Of a stretch of 64,000 nucleotides of DNA, positions 53,472 through 63,450 are shown piece by piece. This DNA comes from Chitinophaga sp. CF118. Lineage in GTDB: Bacteria > Bacteroidota > Bacteroidia > Chitinophagales > Chitinophagaceae. The notes under the pieces were generated by a model. It saw nothing but the letters and a program-made list of their open reading frames with translations, searched no databases and was not told where the DNA came from. The position numbers and the translations under genes were made by a program. The DNA lies in the NCBI RefSeq assembly GCF_900112615.1, contig NZ_FOMK01000006.1:1-64000 (forward strand), in the 5' to 3' direction. Position 1 is the first letter of the stretch, and each line of letters opens with the position of its first letter.

Positions 53472-55409
53472 TCATCTCAACAAATTCACTGAACCTTTCT
53501 TTATCACCTCTGTGCCATTATTCAGTATGATTTTTATGGCATACATATATACACCCATCGGTTGTACTTTGCTGCCACTGGTGCCGTTCCAGCCGGTACC
53601 TACGGTAGTGGTTTCACTAATCAGTTCTCCCCACTGGTTAAAGATCTTCATATTTATAGCTTTAATATTTCCTTCTGGTTTAAAGATGTCGTTTTTACCA
53701 TCACCGTTAGGAGTGAAGGCATTAGGAACGAAAACATCGCCCGGTTTAAGTTTTGCATTTGCACTACCTATGCCGCTGTTCTCACATGTAATTGCCCCAA
53801 GGGCTATTACATGAATATTCACAGATTCCTGCATCAATCCTGTTATCTTATAACTGGCAGTGTCCTGCTCTTTATAAGGACCATCATCTATGGCTACCAG
53901 GTAGCCTGTAGCACCCGGAACAGGTTTCCATTTGAAAGTAGCGCTGGTAGTAGTTGTTTCGGTAACAACAACAACAGGCGATGCAAGATGCCCGTTAGAT
54001 GATACGGTTACGGGTGCACGATCGCCGCTGCAGGCACCATTTACTGCTTCCACATACCATGTAGTGGTTTCTGTTACCGGAGGTGTGGTAAAAGAGGCTC
54101 CTGTGCCTGCTAAGTCGCCACCGGAAGGGTAAGGGTACCAGTTGTAGGTAAAGGTGTTTGTAGAGTCCTGTACTATTAAAGTAGCGGAACTATCCGGGCA
54201 GATGGACTGCGGAGTAACCACTGGTGGCGCAGGTTTTGGGATCACCATTATTTTGATGGTGTCTGTAGCTGCGCAACCAAAAGCGTCTTCTGCTGTAACG
54301 ATATATGTGGTGGTATCTGCCGGGGAAACGCGGGTAGTTGAATCTGGTACATTACCTGGTTGCCATGTATAATGTACAATTTTACCTCCGGCAGGAACTG
54401 CAGATAGTGTAGTGGCACTACCAGCGCAGATAGTGTTAGGTCTGGCTATTGCTTTAACTTTTACAGTGGATTGCTGTGTTACATCCAGCTGTATGAGAGT
54501 GGCGCAGATATTACCATCTGTAACAGTACAGGTGTAAGTGCCTGCAGGCAACCCTGTAGCAAGTGGTGTTAATTGTACTGGAACAGTATTCCATTCATAG
54601 GAGAGCAGTCCGTTACCACCACTAATACTAAGCTGTGCGCTGCCGTTTGCTTTGCCACATGCAGCAGGTGTAATACTTGAGGTGACGTTCATTGGTATAT
54701 TGGATACTCCGGAAAGGGAAAGGATCACTGCCCTGGAAGCATTTCCACCACCTGTTATATAGTCGAATGTAATAAATGCCAGTTGTTTGGATTGATCTTC
54801 GCAGGGAATACTTATATCAACAGCATAAAATCTTGGATTATTTCCGGCAATGTCCTCTACAGTATACGGTGGTGCTGCTATTCGTTGTACACGGCCTACT
54901 GCTGATATAATTGCATTGGGACCGTTAAACCAGTCGGATATCACTACTCCGTTGATGGGTAATGTGGTACCATCTGTAAAGTTGAGCGTAATATTCAGTG
55001 TGCTGGTTTGTTCAGTAGAAAAGGCCAGCAGGCTTATTTTGGTGAAAGCAGCCGGTGTAACCAGGTCCAGGTTGCCTGAAGCGACTGTATTTGTTGCAGC
55101 TGCATTTTTAGAAAGATAGAGTGCGTTATTCAACGTGTAATCACCCAACTGATAAGTGCGTGTACCATTTACAATCGTGCCATTATCAGCTAATCCTAAG
55201 GCTAAGCTATTGGTTGTTGCAAAAGCCAGTGAGTAAAGGATCTTCTCCTGAAGATCCAGACCCGTGCTTGTGACTGCTGTTGCATCGGTTCCTGTTTCTG
55301 CAATGACATCGTTGTTGTATCCTGCCACGGTAACCGGCAAATAGGTTTGTGCGTATAAACTGTATGTGCAAATAACCAGCATAAGGGTGACAAGAAAAAT
55401 TCGTTTCAT
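53472..55409 (-). CDS. T9SS type B surface protein, paralogue 2
   Basis: 645 residues with the same domain order as the downstream neighbour and long near-identical stretches, for example 'GDVFVPNAF', 'FKPEGNIKAINMKIFNQWGE' and 'ISETTTVGTGWNG'. Signal peptide 'IFLVTLMLVICTYSLYAQ'. This is clearly a tandem duplication. The two most different parts are the N-terminal domain and the Fn3-like domain. Confidence 0.88.
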   Translation of the reverse strand: MKRIFLVTLMLVICTYSLYAQTYLPVTVAGYNNDVIAETGTDATAVTSTGLDLQEKILYSLAFATTNSLALGLADNGTIVNGTRTYQLGDYTLNNALYLSKNAAATNTVASGNLDLVTPAAFTKISLLAFSTEQTSTLNITLNFTDGTTLPINGVVISDWFNGPNAIISAVGRVQRIAAPPYTVEDIAGNNPRFYAVDISIPCEDQSKQLAFITFDYITGGGNASRAVILSLSGVSNIPMNVTSSITPAACGKANGSAQLSISGGNGLLSYEWNTVPVQLTPLATGLPAGTYTCTVTDGNICATLIQLDVTQQSTVKVKAIARPNTICAGSATTLSAVPAGGKIVHYTWQPGNVPDSTTRVSPADTTTYIVTAEDAFGCAATDTIKIMVIPKPAPPVVTPQSICPDSSATLIVQDSTNTFTYNWYPYPSGGDLAGTGASFTTPPVTETTTWYVEAVNGACSGDRAPVTVSSNGHLASPVVVVTETTTTSATFKWKPVPGATGYLVAIDDGPYKEQDTASYKITGLMQESVNIHVIALGAITCENSGIGSANAKLKPGDVFVPNAFTPNGDGKNDIFKPEGNIKAINMKIFNQWGELISETTTVGTGWNGTSGSKVQPMGVYMYAIKIILNNGTEVIKKGSVNLLR

Positions 55410-55440
55410 TCACTTGTATTTTTTGGTTGACATTAAATTT

Positions 55441-57894
55441 TTATCGAAGTAAAAGCACCCAACCGGTATAAGTTTTTTCGCCGGGTGCTGTTTTTATTAC
55501 ATAATAATATGTACCTGGACTAACCAATTTTCCCTGCCGGGTACCATCCCATCCCAGTATATATCCCTCACTCCTGTAAACGGTTTGTCCCCAGCGGTTA
55601 TATACTTCTACCAGGCATCCGGGACGGGCTTTTAATCCGTCCAGATTCCAGCGGTCATTGATACCATCTCCATTAGGACTGAATACATTGGGAATATCCA
55701 GTACAAGATCAGGGATTACTTTATACCAGCCATGCCCGATAGTATCTACACAACCAAGACTGTTGGTTGCAAATAATGTAACCCAATAATTGCCCGGCAG
55801 TTCCCATTTATATTCCGGGTTAGCATCTGTAGAAGTATTACCATCGCCAAAATCCCATTTATACGTTACAGCATTTTGAGAGGTATTCGTAAAATTGAAA
55901 GTGGCGTTTTTGTATTCGATAGGAATGTTTGTACCCGGTTGTGATGTGAAGCTGGCAACTGGTTGCGCTACAACTGTGAGCAGTGCTGTTTTCACAAGAG
56001 TATCATAACATTGCTGCTGAGCTCCTGCTATGAGTGTAACCGTATACGTTCCAGGAGTTGTATAGGTATGGTTTGGTTGAACAGCTGTACTTGTACTGCC
56101 ATCTCCCCAGATCCATTTATATGAATTAGCATTTTGCGACTGATTATTAAACTCGAAATAAGAAGGTGCGCAACCGTTAAAAAAATCTGGCGTGAAGTCT
56201 GCCACCGGCATAGGAATTACTGTTACAGGAACTGCGGTTGCAGTGGCTGTACATGCACCATCAGTTACAGTAAGATCTATATTACCACTGCGCTGGTACT
56301 TTACATTATAAGGACCAAAGCCACTGCCACTCTGAACAACACCACCGCCCCAGTTCCATTTTGCAATAGCCGCGTTACTGGCATTACCGGTAAAGGTGAC
56401 AGTTGTAATCTCTCCCGCGCAGAGAGGTGTTTTGCTAACCTGTAAACTTACTGAAGGAGGCGCCGTTACTATCATCTGTTGTGTATAGGGAGCAGATACG
56501 CAGCCATTCTCTGTTACCTGTAACTGTAAGGTATAAGTGCCGGCATTGGTAAAAAGAATTTGATAGTGCCCGGCATTATCAGTACCTAAATAGGTTGCAC
56601 CTGCAAAGTTATTCCAGTTAAAAGTAGCAGTGGGACCGGCAGTTCCCGTGAAGGTGAGTGTATCAGAAATTCCCAGGCAGATTGAGCCGGATTCAATGGT
56701 GAAATTGGCAGTAGGAGTAGGTTTCACGGTGATGTCTACCGTATCGGCAACTGTACATCCGAATGCATCCTTTGCAGTAACAATATAACTGGTATTGGAG
56801 GTGGGAGATACAGATGTATTATCCCCGCTGATGTTTCCAGGGTTCCAGGCATAACCGGTTACAGTACCCCCGCTAGCCGTTGCCGTTAGTGCTGTTGCCT
56901 GGCCCGCACATATTAGTGCCGGGCTGGCAGCTGCTGTAATACTGGCCAGGGATTTCTGGATGATTGTTCCCTGGTAATTAATGATACAGCTATTCGCATC
57001 CTTTATAGCGCATATATAAGTACCAGCGGGCAGGTTGGTAGCGGTAGCCGTGGTTTTGGTCGGATTAGTATTCCAGCTGTAAGTAAATGGAGAAGAACCA
57101 CCAGTCACCGTTAATGCGATACTGCCATTTGCACCACCGCAAATGGCATTGGTAACAACATCTGTAATGGTAACAGGTGAATATACTTCACCTGAAAGAG
57201 CCATTAGCAATGCTCTGCTGCTGATGTTTGCACCGGGAATATAGTTGAAGGTAACTGATTGTAATAATTTGCCCTTATCCGCACACGGTATTACAAAATC
57301 AAAAGAGTACATCCTGGGGTTGGTAGTTAATCCATCTACAGTGTAAGGTGCACCTGTTACGCGGGTAATACGGCCCATACCATTTATAAGAAAAGGAGTA
57401 CCATTGAACCAGTCTTTTATTGTGATGTTACCGCCAGCAGAAGTGGTACCATCTGTGAAGTGCAAAGTAACGGACACCACACTGTTATTTTCTGTGCCAA
57501 ATGCCAGCAGACTTAATCTGTTGTAAGCAGCCGGTGTGGTAAGGGTAAATGTGCCTGTGGCGGTAGAATTGGCTACATTTCCGGCAGCAGACATATAAAT
57601 GGCATTATTCGCTGTATAGGGAGCCATTTGGTAAGTACGTGTTCCACTCACAATATTGCCCGTGTTGGTAATACCTCCCGTTACACCATTAAGTGTTGCA
57701 AAGTTAGTGGTGTAGATGACGTGATTGCTTCCGTCTATTACGGTAGATGTTACAGCAACCGCATTGTTACCCGCTTCAGCTACGATATCACTATTAAAAC
57801 CTGTAACTGGTACAGGGATAAAAGTTTGGGCCAATAAGATCTTTGTACTGAACAGAAATACTGCCAGCAGGGTAGTGGTAAGGGTACGATTCAT
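55441..57894 (-). CDS. T9SS type B surface protein with PKD repeats, paralogue 3
   Basis: 817 residues. It has the same N-terminal domain ('VTGFNSDIVAEAGNNAVAVT') and SprB-like repeat as the two neighbours but a different middle: several PKD domains ('YKWIWGDGSTSTAVQPNHTY', 'YKWDFGDGNTSTDANPEYKW'). The C-terminal sorting domain is 'LDIPNVFSPNGDGINDRWNL' with 'WDGTRQGKLVSPGTYYYVIK'. It is the first of three genes in the same direction, and its signal peptide is 'LLAVFLFSTKILLAQ'. Confidence 0.88.
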   Translation of the reverse strand: MNRTLTTTLLAVFLFSTKILLAQTFIPVPVTGFNSDIVAEAGNNAVAVTSTVIDGSNHVIYTTNFATLNGVTGGITNTGNIVSGTRTYQMAPYTANNAIYMSAAGNVANSTATGTFTLTTPAAYNRLSLLAFGTENNSVVSVTLHFTDGTTSAGGNITIKDWFNGTPFLINGMGRITRVTGAPYTVDGLTTNPRMYSFDFVIPCADKGKLLQSVTFNYIPGANISSRALLMALSGEVYSPVTITDVVTNAICGGANGSIALTVTGGSSPFTYSWNTNPTKTTATATNLPAGTYICAIKDANSCIINYQGTIIQKSLASITAAASPALICAGQATALTATASGGTVTGYAWNPGNISGDNTSVSPTSNTSYIVTAKDAFGCTVADTVDITVKPTPTANFTIESGSICLGISDTLTFTGTAGPTATFNWNNFAGATYLGTDNAGHYQILFTNAGTYTLQLQVTENGCVSAPYTQQMIVTAPPSVSLQVSKTPLCAGEITTVTFTGNASNAAIAKWNWGGGVVQSGSGFGPYNVKYQRSGNIDLTVTDGACTATATAVPVTVIPMPVADFTPDFFNGCAPSYFEFNNQSQNANSYKWIWGDGSTSTAVQPNHTYTTPGTYTVTLIAGAQQQCYDTLVKTALLTVVAQPVASFTSQPGTNIPIEYKNATFNFTNTSQNAVTYKWDFGDGNTSTDANPEYKWELPGNYWVTLFATNSLGCVDTIGHGWYKVIPDLVLDIPNVFSPNGDGINDRWNLDGLKARPGCLVEVYNRWGQTVYRSEGYILGWDGTRQGKLVSPGTYYYVIKTAPGEKTYTGWVLLLR

Positions 57895-58136
57895 GAATGG
57901 TCATTATAGGTTAGCATTAAACAAAAATGTCTGCGGTAAAGGCATAGGCATACCGCGACTGTAAATGGATATGATAAGGGCATAGCCGCACACAAGGCAT
58001 GGAACATCGGGAAAGCGATGCTCCTGCCTATACATTTAACCTTCACCTTTAAATACTGTGGGAGAGAAAAAATGGGGGGGTAGGGGAATATATATATTTT
58101 ATTCCAATAGCTAAATTCTGTGTAAAATAAAGGGTT

Positions 58137-58436
58137 TTATACAACGTTGATATCGAATTTTCTGGTATTAATAGCATTGCCATCCTTTTCCCAGACTCTT
58201 CTTTGTTCAAAAATAATGGTTGTATGGCCGGGAGCTTTGCCGGTTAGCATGAAAACATCATCATGACTGGTACCTGCTTCCCGGTATATGGCATCTACGG
58301 TATAATCATAAGGTCGTACGTCTATACTATCAGAATTGTCCAGCTTGAAAAACCACTGAAAGCCTGCCGTCCCCAGGCCTGGTAATATAATAGGTAAGGA
58401 AGTGCCCACCTTGAATTCTTTAGACTCGCTTTCCAT
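58137..58436 (-). CDS. Chagasin-family cysteine protease inhibitor (I42)
   Basis: 99 residues without a signal peptide. The three inhibitor loops of chagasin are recognisable in changed form: 'LGTAGFQWFF' for NPTTGF, a 'REAGTSHDDVFML' middle loop, and 'FEQRRVWEKD' for RPW. It lies 119 bases downstream of a papain-like protease gene in the same direction, so it probably inhibits that enzyme, most likely protecting the producing cell. Confidence 0.8.
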   Translation of the reverse strand: MESESKEFKVGTSLPIILPGLGTAGFQWFFKLDNSDSIDVRPYDYTVDAIYREAGTSHDDVFMLTGKAPGHTTIIFEQRRVWEKDGNAINTRKFDINVV

Positions 58437-58555
58437 AATGTGTTATTTAATAAAATTGCGGATCACATATCACTATCAGGTTAAGTGGCTCAATCATCGG
58501 GCCAGATTCTCCTGTAGTAATGTGCAATCCGCAATCTACAATCAATCAGTATTTG

Positions 58556-60226
58556 TTACACATACCATTTATGGTACATAGCGGAGTCAGTACCTTGTAC
58601 AAAGCAGTCAAGTCTGCCTGACTGCCAGGAGGAAACTCCTACATCAGAAGAAAGGATGCCTCCAAGGTTTTCTTCGCCACTCCATGTAGCGCCATCCCAC
58701 CATTTGTGCATCATGTTAAAGGTTTGACCGGGATAGAATACATCTATCCTGTTTGGACCCCATGATTCAGCAGCAGGACTGCCCATCATGCTAACGCCCA
58801 GGTCTTCCCAGTTGCTCCAGCCACCACTGAACCATTTATGGAACAGATGGTTATTGGTACCGCGTGCAAAACAATCCAGTCTGCCTGCAGACCATGATGA
58901 CACTGCTGGTGCAGAAGTGATCACACCACCCAGGTCTTCCCATCCATGCCAGTTGCCATCATACCAAAGATGCCACATAGATGAGTTCATGCCACGGGCA
59001 AAGATATCGATGCGGTTAGGTCCCCAGCTTACGCATGCTGGTTCTGAAGAGAGAACGCCGCCAAGATCTTCCCATTTGCTCCAGCCACCCTGGTAGTAGC
59101 GATGCCACAGGTGATGGTTTAATCCTACACCAAAGACATCCAGTCTTCCATTGGCCCATGAGCAGATAGAGGGAGCACCCTGTATTTGTCCGCCAAGAGA
59201 TTCCCAGCCTTGCCATGAACTACCATTCCACCATTTATGATATACAGCAGAGTCCAGGCCTCTAACTACTACATCAATACGGTTAGCTGCCCATGAAACT
59301 GCATTAGGTCTTGAAGTCAGCAGACCACCCAGGTTTTCATATCCATGCCATCCATGTGCAGGAGCTGGCAGTTTAACGCCGCTGGCTGTCCAGAATGGGA
59401 ATTCAGTATCTATACCGGCTTGTCCGTAACCTATTTTAAAGAATCCGCCTTTACCCCATCCGGCACCCCAGGAGTTCTTACAGATCCAGCAATGTTCAGT
59501 TTCAGAGTAACCGATCACTGTTACGCAATGCAGACCTTTATCTGCACCACTTACGTGAGTATATACGCCATTCGCATAAGAGAAGAAATCTTCAAACACG
59601 TGCATCACAGCAGAACAAGGCCCGTTGTTGGTCAGGTAGTTCTTACGTTCTGTGATATTGGCAATTGTAGTAGAGTTGGTGATCTTTACCGCTCTTGAAT
59701 CACGGTTAGGTCCTACTGTGCAATGAGGAGGTTGCTGCCAGATGTTATTGCTCGGAAAAGCGGTTGCATAAGGGAAGCAGGCTTCGTCCGGAATACCACG
59801 GGTTTTTATTTGTGTAAAGGCATCTGTAGGCCACCATCCGCCGCAATTCGCGCCGTGTGATGAGCAGAAGTGCAGATCTGCTTCAGAAAGATCCAGTAGT
59901 TGTCCCAGTTCAATAGAAGCCATTGCTTCTGTTACAGATGTTGTACAGAAAGATACGCAGGAGCCGCATCCTCCCTGGTCTTTTACCGGGGTAATATGAT
60001 TTCCGTTGTGGTTACGCCAGTCAACTGACTGTGCATAATTTACAACAGGAGCAGCAGCAGCAGTGGGCTTCATCACTGACGCCAGTTCTGATTGGTTTAC
60101 TATAACGCCTAATAAGGCCAATTGCTGTGGTTCGGACAGTTGAGAAACAGACGTTTCTCTGGCTTGCCACTGGAGGTTAGACTTGTCAATGTCTGCTACC
60201 AGGTCCTTAATTTTGAGAGTGGACAT
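58556..60226 (-). CDS. Papain-like (C1A) protease with lectin-type beta-propeller
   Basis: 556 residues. A short pro-like head ('LQWQARETSVSQLSEPQQLA') is followed by a C1A peptidase: oxyanion glutamine Q84 and nucleophile C90 in 'KDQGGCGSCVSF', H233 in 'DKGLHCVTVIGY' and N251 in 'CKNSWGAGWGKGG'. From about 290 to the end come six to seven blades of a PLL/DUF346-like propeller, each with 'W.gWE.LGG...s.P...SW..nRiDvf.rG....m.HkW'. This fold binds fucose or O-methyl sugars in known lectins. No classical signal peptide is visible, so the export route is unclear. The inhibitor gene follows. Confidence 0.88.
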   Translation of the reverse strand: MSTLKIKDLVADIDKSNLQWQARETSVSQLSEPQQLALLGVIVNQSELASVMKPTAAAAPVVNYAQSVDWRNHNGNHITPVKDQGGCGSCVSFCTTSVTEAMASIELGQLLDLSEADLHFCSSHGANCGGWWPTDAFTQIKTRGIPDEACFPYATAFPSNNIWQQPPHCTVGPNRDSRAVKITNSTTIANITERKNYLTNNGPCSAVMHVFEDFFSYANGVYTHVSGADKGLHCVTVIGYSETEHCWICKNSWGAGWGKGGFFKIGYGQAGIDTEFPFWTASGVKLPAPAHGWHGYENLGGLLTSRPNAVSWAANRIDVVVRGLDSAVYHKWWNGSSWQGWESLGGQIQGAPSICSWANGRLDVFGVGLNHHLWHRYYQGGWSKWEDLGGVLSSEPACVSWGPNRIDIFARGMNSSMWHLWYDGNWHGWEDLGGVITSAPAVSSWSAGRLDCFARGTNNHLFHKWFSGGWSNWEDLGVSMMGSPAAESWGPNRIDVFYPGQTFNMMHKWWDGATWSGEENLGGILSSDVGVSSWQSGRLDCFVQGTDSAMYHKWYV

Positions 60227-60524
60227 GATTGTGATGGGTTGTTTATTGAAGTGAATAAAATAAGAGTTCCCCTGCCTTCGGACAGATAGAAATTAAGGTT
60301 CAATAAATTGGGTAAATCCAGACTGTTGTGTTAGAAATTGGGGTATATATAATAGAATTCACATAACATTAAAAGGAATCACATGCATGTCAGTTTCCTG
60401 ATGAGACTAAAGCTAAAACTAAGGATGATAGAAAAAAAATAAACTTTGGTTGCAATCAATTGCAGGCGAAAAATAGGTATTTATACGTATGGAGGTAAAA
60501 TGTTCTTTAATTAGTAAGGAGTCA
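60227..60524. other. Intergenic stretch
   Basis: About 300 bases between the protease start and the ATPase end. It should hold the protease promoter; no gene or clear hairpin was seen. Confidence 0.4.
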
Positions 60525-62108
60525 TTAGATTCCCCCTGTCTTCTCAAATTTAATTTGTGTTTGAACTAAAGACGTAATCAACTTTAATACGGTCTCTTTT
60601 TTTTCAGAGCCTAAAGATATAAATAGGTCTTCATTTTTATTTTCTGTGAAATATTTTGTAATATAAAATATGACATGATGCTTTAAATATTCTGAATCTT
60701 CTGTCATTGATTTATTTAAAGTATTCAAAGCTAACTGATAATGTTTTGTTATTAAAAGTGCAAAAACCGAGTCAATTAATTGTGAAAAATGTTCAGGAAT
60801 ATTATTTTTAAGAGATGACTTAATTTCTGGTTTTATCTTTTCAAAGAAGGAATAAGTCTGTGCATAAAATTCTTCACTTCGTTTATCCAAATCTCTTTTC
60901 TGGATTTTACTGATATAGTTAATTGTTCTCTTTTCCAGTTCCTTCTTGTCACTCCACATCTCCAGGAACTTCACCAGCCATATCACACTTTCCCTATCCT
61001 GTTTACGACCATAGCGCATCAGATACCAGATATTAAAAAACCTTTCCTGTAATAAGTAAATATGATTCTTGGTACTGGTAGCTCTTTTTTCTATTACCTG
61101 GTTTTTTTCTAATTGCCCTAACTGTGCAGATATTATTTTACTTTCCATACGCAGGCGCTCTGTCAGCTGTTTAACACTGATTGCTTCCCAGTTTCTGGCT
61201 ACAGCATCTACAATCCTCTGTTGTTGCGCAGGAAGATCGTCCATTCTGTGTTTGTAGAGTGGGGTAAAGGCATCCAGTACTTTTTCCAGATCATTCAATG
61301 CATTGCCGTATTCATTATCAACAAATATCTGGAAGAGTAACGCAATCGTTCGGGGAGTGCCTCCTGAAAGCATTCTAAGTGTTTCAATACGGGATGGATT
61401 CTTATCAATAATCCGGTCTATTTTCTTTGTTTCATTATTTAACGCTGCCAGTTTACTTAAAAGCAGTACGCTTTCATCATAGTCAAGCCCCTGAAGATAT
61501 ATAACTTTGAAAAACTCAAATAAAGGTTGTGTATAATCAATGACTTCAATTAATACTTCAGGAGTAGTAGCTATTAACCGGATATGAGCATCTGTTTGCA
61601 AAATCGCTCTTAACCGGTGGACTTCAATTCTATCGAATCTTTTTAGCAGATCCCCGATATTATCTACCAGCAGGATTATTTTTTTCTTTTGTTTATCTAA
61701 TGCTTTAGTAAGGATATTGAAGACATTTTCTTCAAAATATTTGTCTTGCACATGTTTTACAATTTCTTTGGTTAGACCATCAAAACCATATTCATCTTCA
61801 AGATATGTTGCAATCTGTTCCCATACATCACTTAGCTTCCAAATATGATACTGCTCTTCCCTGAAAATAACAGGTAGCAGCCATTTATTTAATACAGGAT
61901 CATCTTCTACTGCGTATTTAAGCCGCAGCAGCAAAGTGGTTTTTCCAGTGCCCTCCGGCCCAAGCAATAAGTAATGTTGCTCAGGATACTTCATATCCCC
62001 GGACTGAATGTCTGAGAATATTCCTTTCAATACTTTATTACGGATAACAAATTCGTCGATGAGATCTTGTTTGTTCTTACGATCAGGGTTATATAAAAAA
62101 GTGCTCAT
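60525..62108 (-). CDS. P-loop ATPase, second of a coupled pair
   Basis: 527 residues. Walker A 'GPEGTGKTT' at 50 to 58, Walker B 'KKIILLVDNIGDLL' near 150, sensor 'IRLIATTP', then a winged-helix-like region ('ISVKQLTERLRMESKIISAQ') near 325 and a helical C-terminal region of 150 residues. This is the layout of ORC/STAND-like ATPases ('ATPase domain' proteins found in archaea and Bacteroidota). Its start ATGA overlaps the stop of the upstream ATPase gene by four bases. Role unknown. Confidence 0.75.
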   Translation of the reverse strand: MSTFLYNPDRKNKQDLIDEFVIRNKVLKGIFSDIQSGDMKYPEQHYLLLGPEGTGKTTLLLRLKYAVEDDPVLNKWLLPVIFREEQYHIWKLSDVWEQIATYLEDEYGFDGLTKEIVKHVQDKYFEENVFNILTKALDKQKKKIILLVDNIGDLLKRFDRIEVHRLRAILQTDAHIRLIATTPEVLIEVIDYTQPLFEFFKVIYLQGLDYDESVLLLSKLAALNNETKKIDRIIDKNPSRIETLRMLSGGTPRTIALLFQIFVDNEYGNALNDLEKVLDAFTPLYKHRMDDLPAQQQRIVDAVARNWEAISVKQLTERLRMESKIISAQLGQLEKNQVIEKRATSTKNHIYLLQERFFNIWYLMRYGRKQDRESVIWLVKFLEMWSDKKELEKRTINYISKIQKRDLDKRSEEFYAQTYSFFEKIKPEIKSSLKNNIPEHFSQLIDSVFALLITKHYQLALNTLNKSMTEDSEYLKHHVIFYITKYFTENKNEDLFISLGSEKKETVLKLITSLVQTQIKFEKTGGI

Positions 62109-63286
62109 GTTTCACAAATGAATTTAAGCCACCAGCGTTGTAATATTGGAGAATTGAATCGATAGAATCTGGTAGCATCTTCAAAATAAATATAACCATC
62201 ATATAACAGGCTTTCGATAATATGTCTGTGCTCGGTTACCTGGTATTGTAATGCTAATTCTCCAAGGATTTTTTTATTAACAGCATTCTTTTCAGCTATT
62301 TCCTTCAATACGGCATTTGCATATTTAAAACTCTCATCCGTGAAATGTGTTTTCAGTCGCGTATAATAATGATCAAAATGATTCTTATATCTCAGGTCAA
62401 TGATCTTGTTGAGGGCTTTTTCTACTACCGCAACAGTAATTAAATCATTATCGGCAGTATTATTGACTATTTCCTGAACAAGCAATTGTATATGAAATGG
62501 AATATACCATTGTAGTACTTCCTGAAGACATTCTTCTGCAGATGAATGAACTATTCTGGTGTTACTTTCCAACAATTTCCGAAACAGGTCTTTGGCTTCT
62601 GTTTCACTCAATGGCCCTACTTCTATGGAATTAAGATCATTGATAGTCGCTGTAGCACTTAATACGGATACAGTCTGATTCAAACCTATAGATCCGGTAT
62701 AAATGAATTTTACTTTTTTACTTATTTCCGGATTCAGTCTTAATGCCCTTTTTCTCTGCAAAAACTGAATAGCGCTTTGTTCACTATTCTTCCTGATATT
62801 TTCAATAGTTTGAGGAAATTCATCAATTAATATCACCAGTTCTGCATCTTCAGCTCCCGCATATCCAGTTAAAAAATCCTCAAATTCATCACAATAATCT
62901 CTTTCAGGAGACTCATTATTGAATGCTATTCCTGTGTTCAGTAACTGTATACTCTTTATTTTTCTGAAAAAACGGTTAGTCCCATTTTTAAAACCAGCTA
63001 TTAATTGCCGGGAGCCGGATATCTTATCGTTTTTCAATATTTCCATTAATAACTTCTGGTAGAATGATTGCTCATCTGTAATATTTTCAGTATCCACATA
63101 TACATAGTGATGTCCTGCAATGTCATTATCCAGTAAGTGTAATAGAATAGAAGTTTTACCCACACGGCGTGGGGCAGTTATCTGTATATTATTCCCATTC
63201 CTTAAACTATCTGTAATTTTTTTTACTTCCCTTCCCCGTTCATAAAAGTTATGACCTCTTGCTGGGGAACCTATAATATTCTTCAT
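62105..63286 (-). CDS. P-loop ATPase, first of a coupled pair
   Basis: 393 residues of the ORC/STAND-like ATPase_2 type: Walker A 'TAPRRVGKTSI' (38 to 48) preceded by 'GHNFYERGREVKKI', Walker B 'AELVILIDEFPQTIENI' near 155, sensor 'KVKFIYTGSIGLNQ', and a C-terminal winged helix ('ILGELALQYQVTEHRHIIES') that ends 'FYRFNSPILQRWWLKF'. Such proteins sit near mobile elements or defence genes in many genomes. Two palindromes lie just upstream of the start. Confidence 0.8.
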   Translation of the reverse strand: MKNIIGSPARGHNFYERGREVKKITDSLRNGNNIQITAPRRVGKTSILLHLLDNDIAGHHYVYVDTENITDEQSFYQKLLMEILKNDKISGSRQLIAGFKNGTNRFFRKIKSIQLLNTGIAFNNESPERDYCDEFEDFLTGYAGAEDAELVILIDEFPQTIENIRKNSEQSAIQFLQRKRALRLNPEISKKVKFIYTGSIGLNQTVSVLSATATINDLNSIEVGPLSETEAKDLFRKLLESNTRIVHSSAEECLQEVLQWYIPFHIQLLVQEIVNNTADNDLITVAVVEKALNKIIDLRYKNHFDHYYTRLKTHFTDESFKYANAVLKEIAEKNAVNKKILGELALQYQVTEHRHIIESLLYDGYIYFEDATRFYRFNSPILQRWWLKFICET

Positions 63287-63312
63287 ACAATGGATTTATC
63301 TCCCAAAATTAA

Positions 63313-63358
63313 TGACAATAAATTTATTGTCAAAATATTTAACAATGAATTTATTGTC
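63313..63358. promoter_or_regulatory. Two palindromic operator-like sites
   Basis: A perfect 20-base palindrome TGACAATAAATTTATTGTCA at 63313 to 63332 and a second copy (AACAATGAATTTATTGTC, 63341 to 63358) with two changes. Their centres are 27 bases apart. They sit between the divergent ATPase pair and sigma factor gene, where a dimeric repressor could bind. Confidence 0.65.
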
Positions 63359-63450
63359 AACTCGTAAGAGCCTCTTCCTGCCCCTTACTTTGGGAATACT
63401 TAAATCTATAGTACATTTATACAGCAAACCGGGCTAATAAAATAATCGTA

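Noticed and set aside
53512..54372. Several plus-strand frames over the surface-protein genes
   Set aside because: They are antisense shadows of the well-supported T9SS proteins and recur at the same place in the paralogue at 51500, as expected for shadows.
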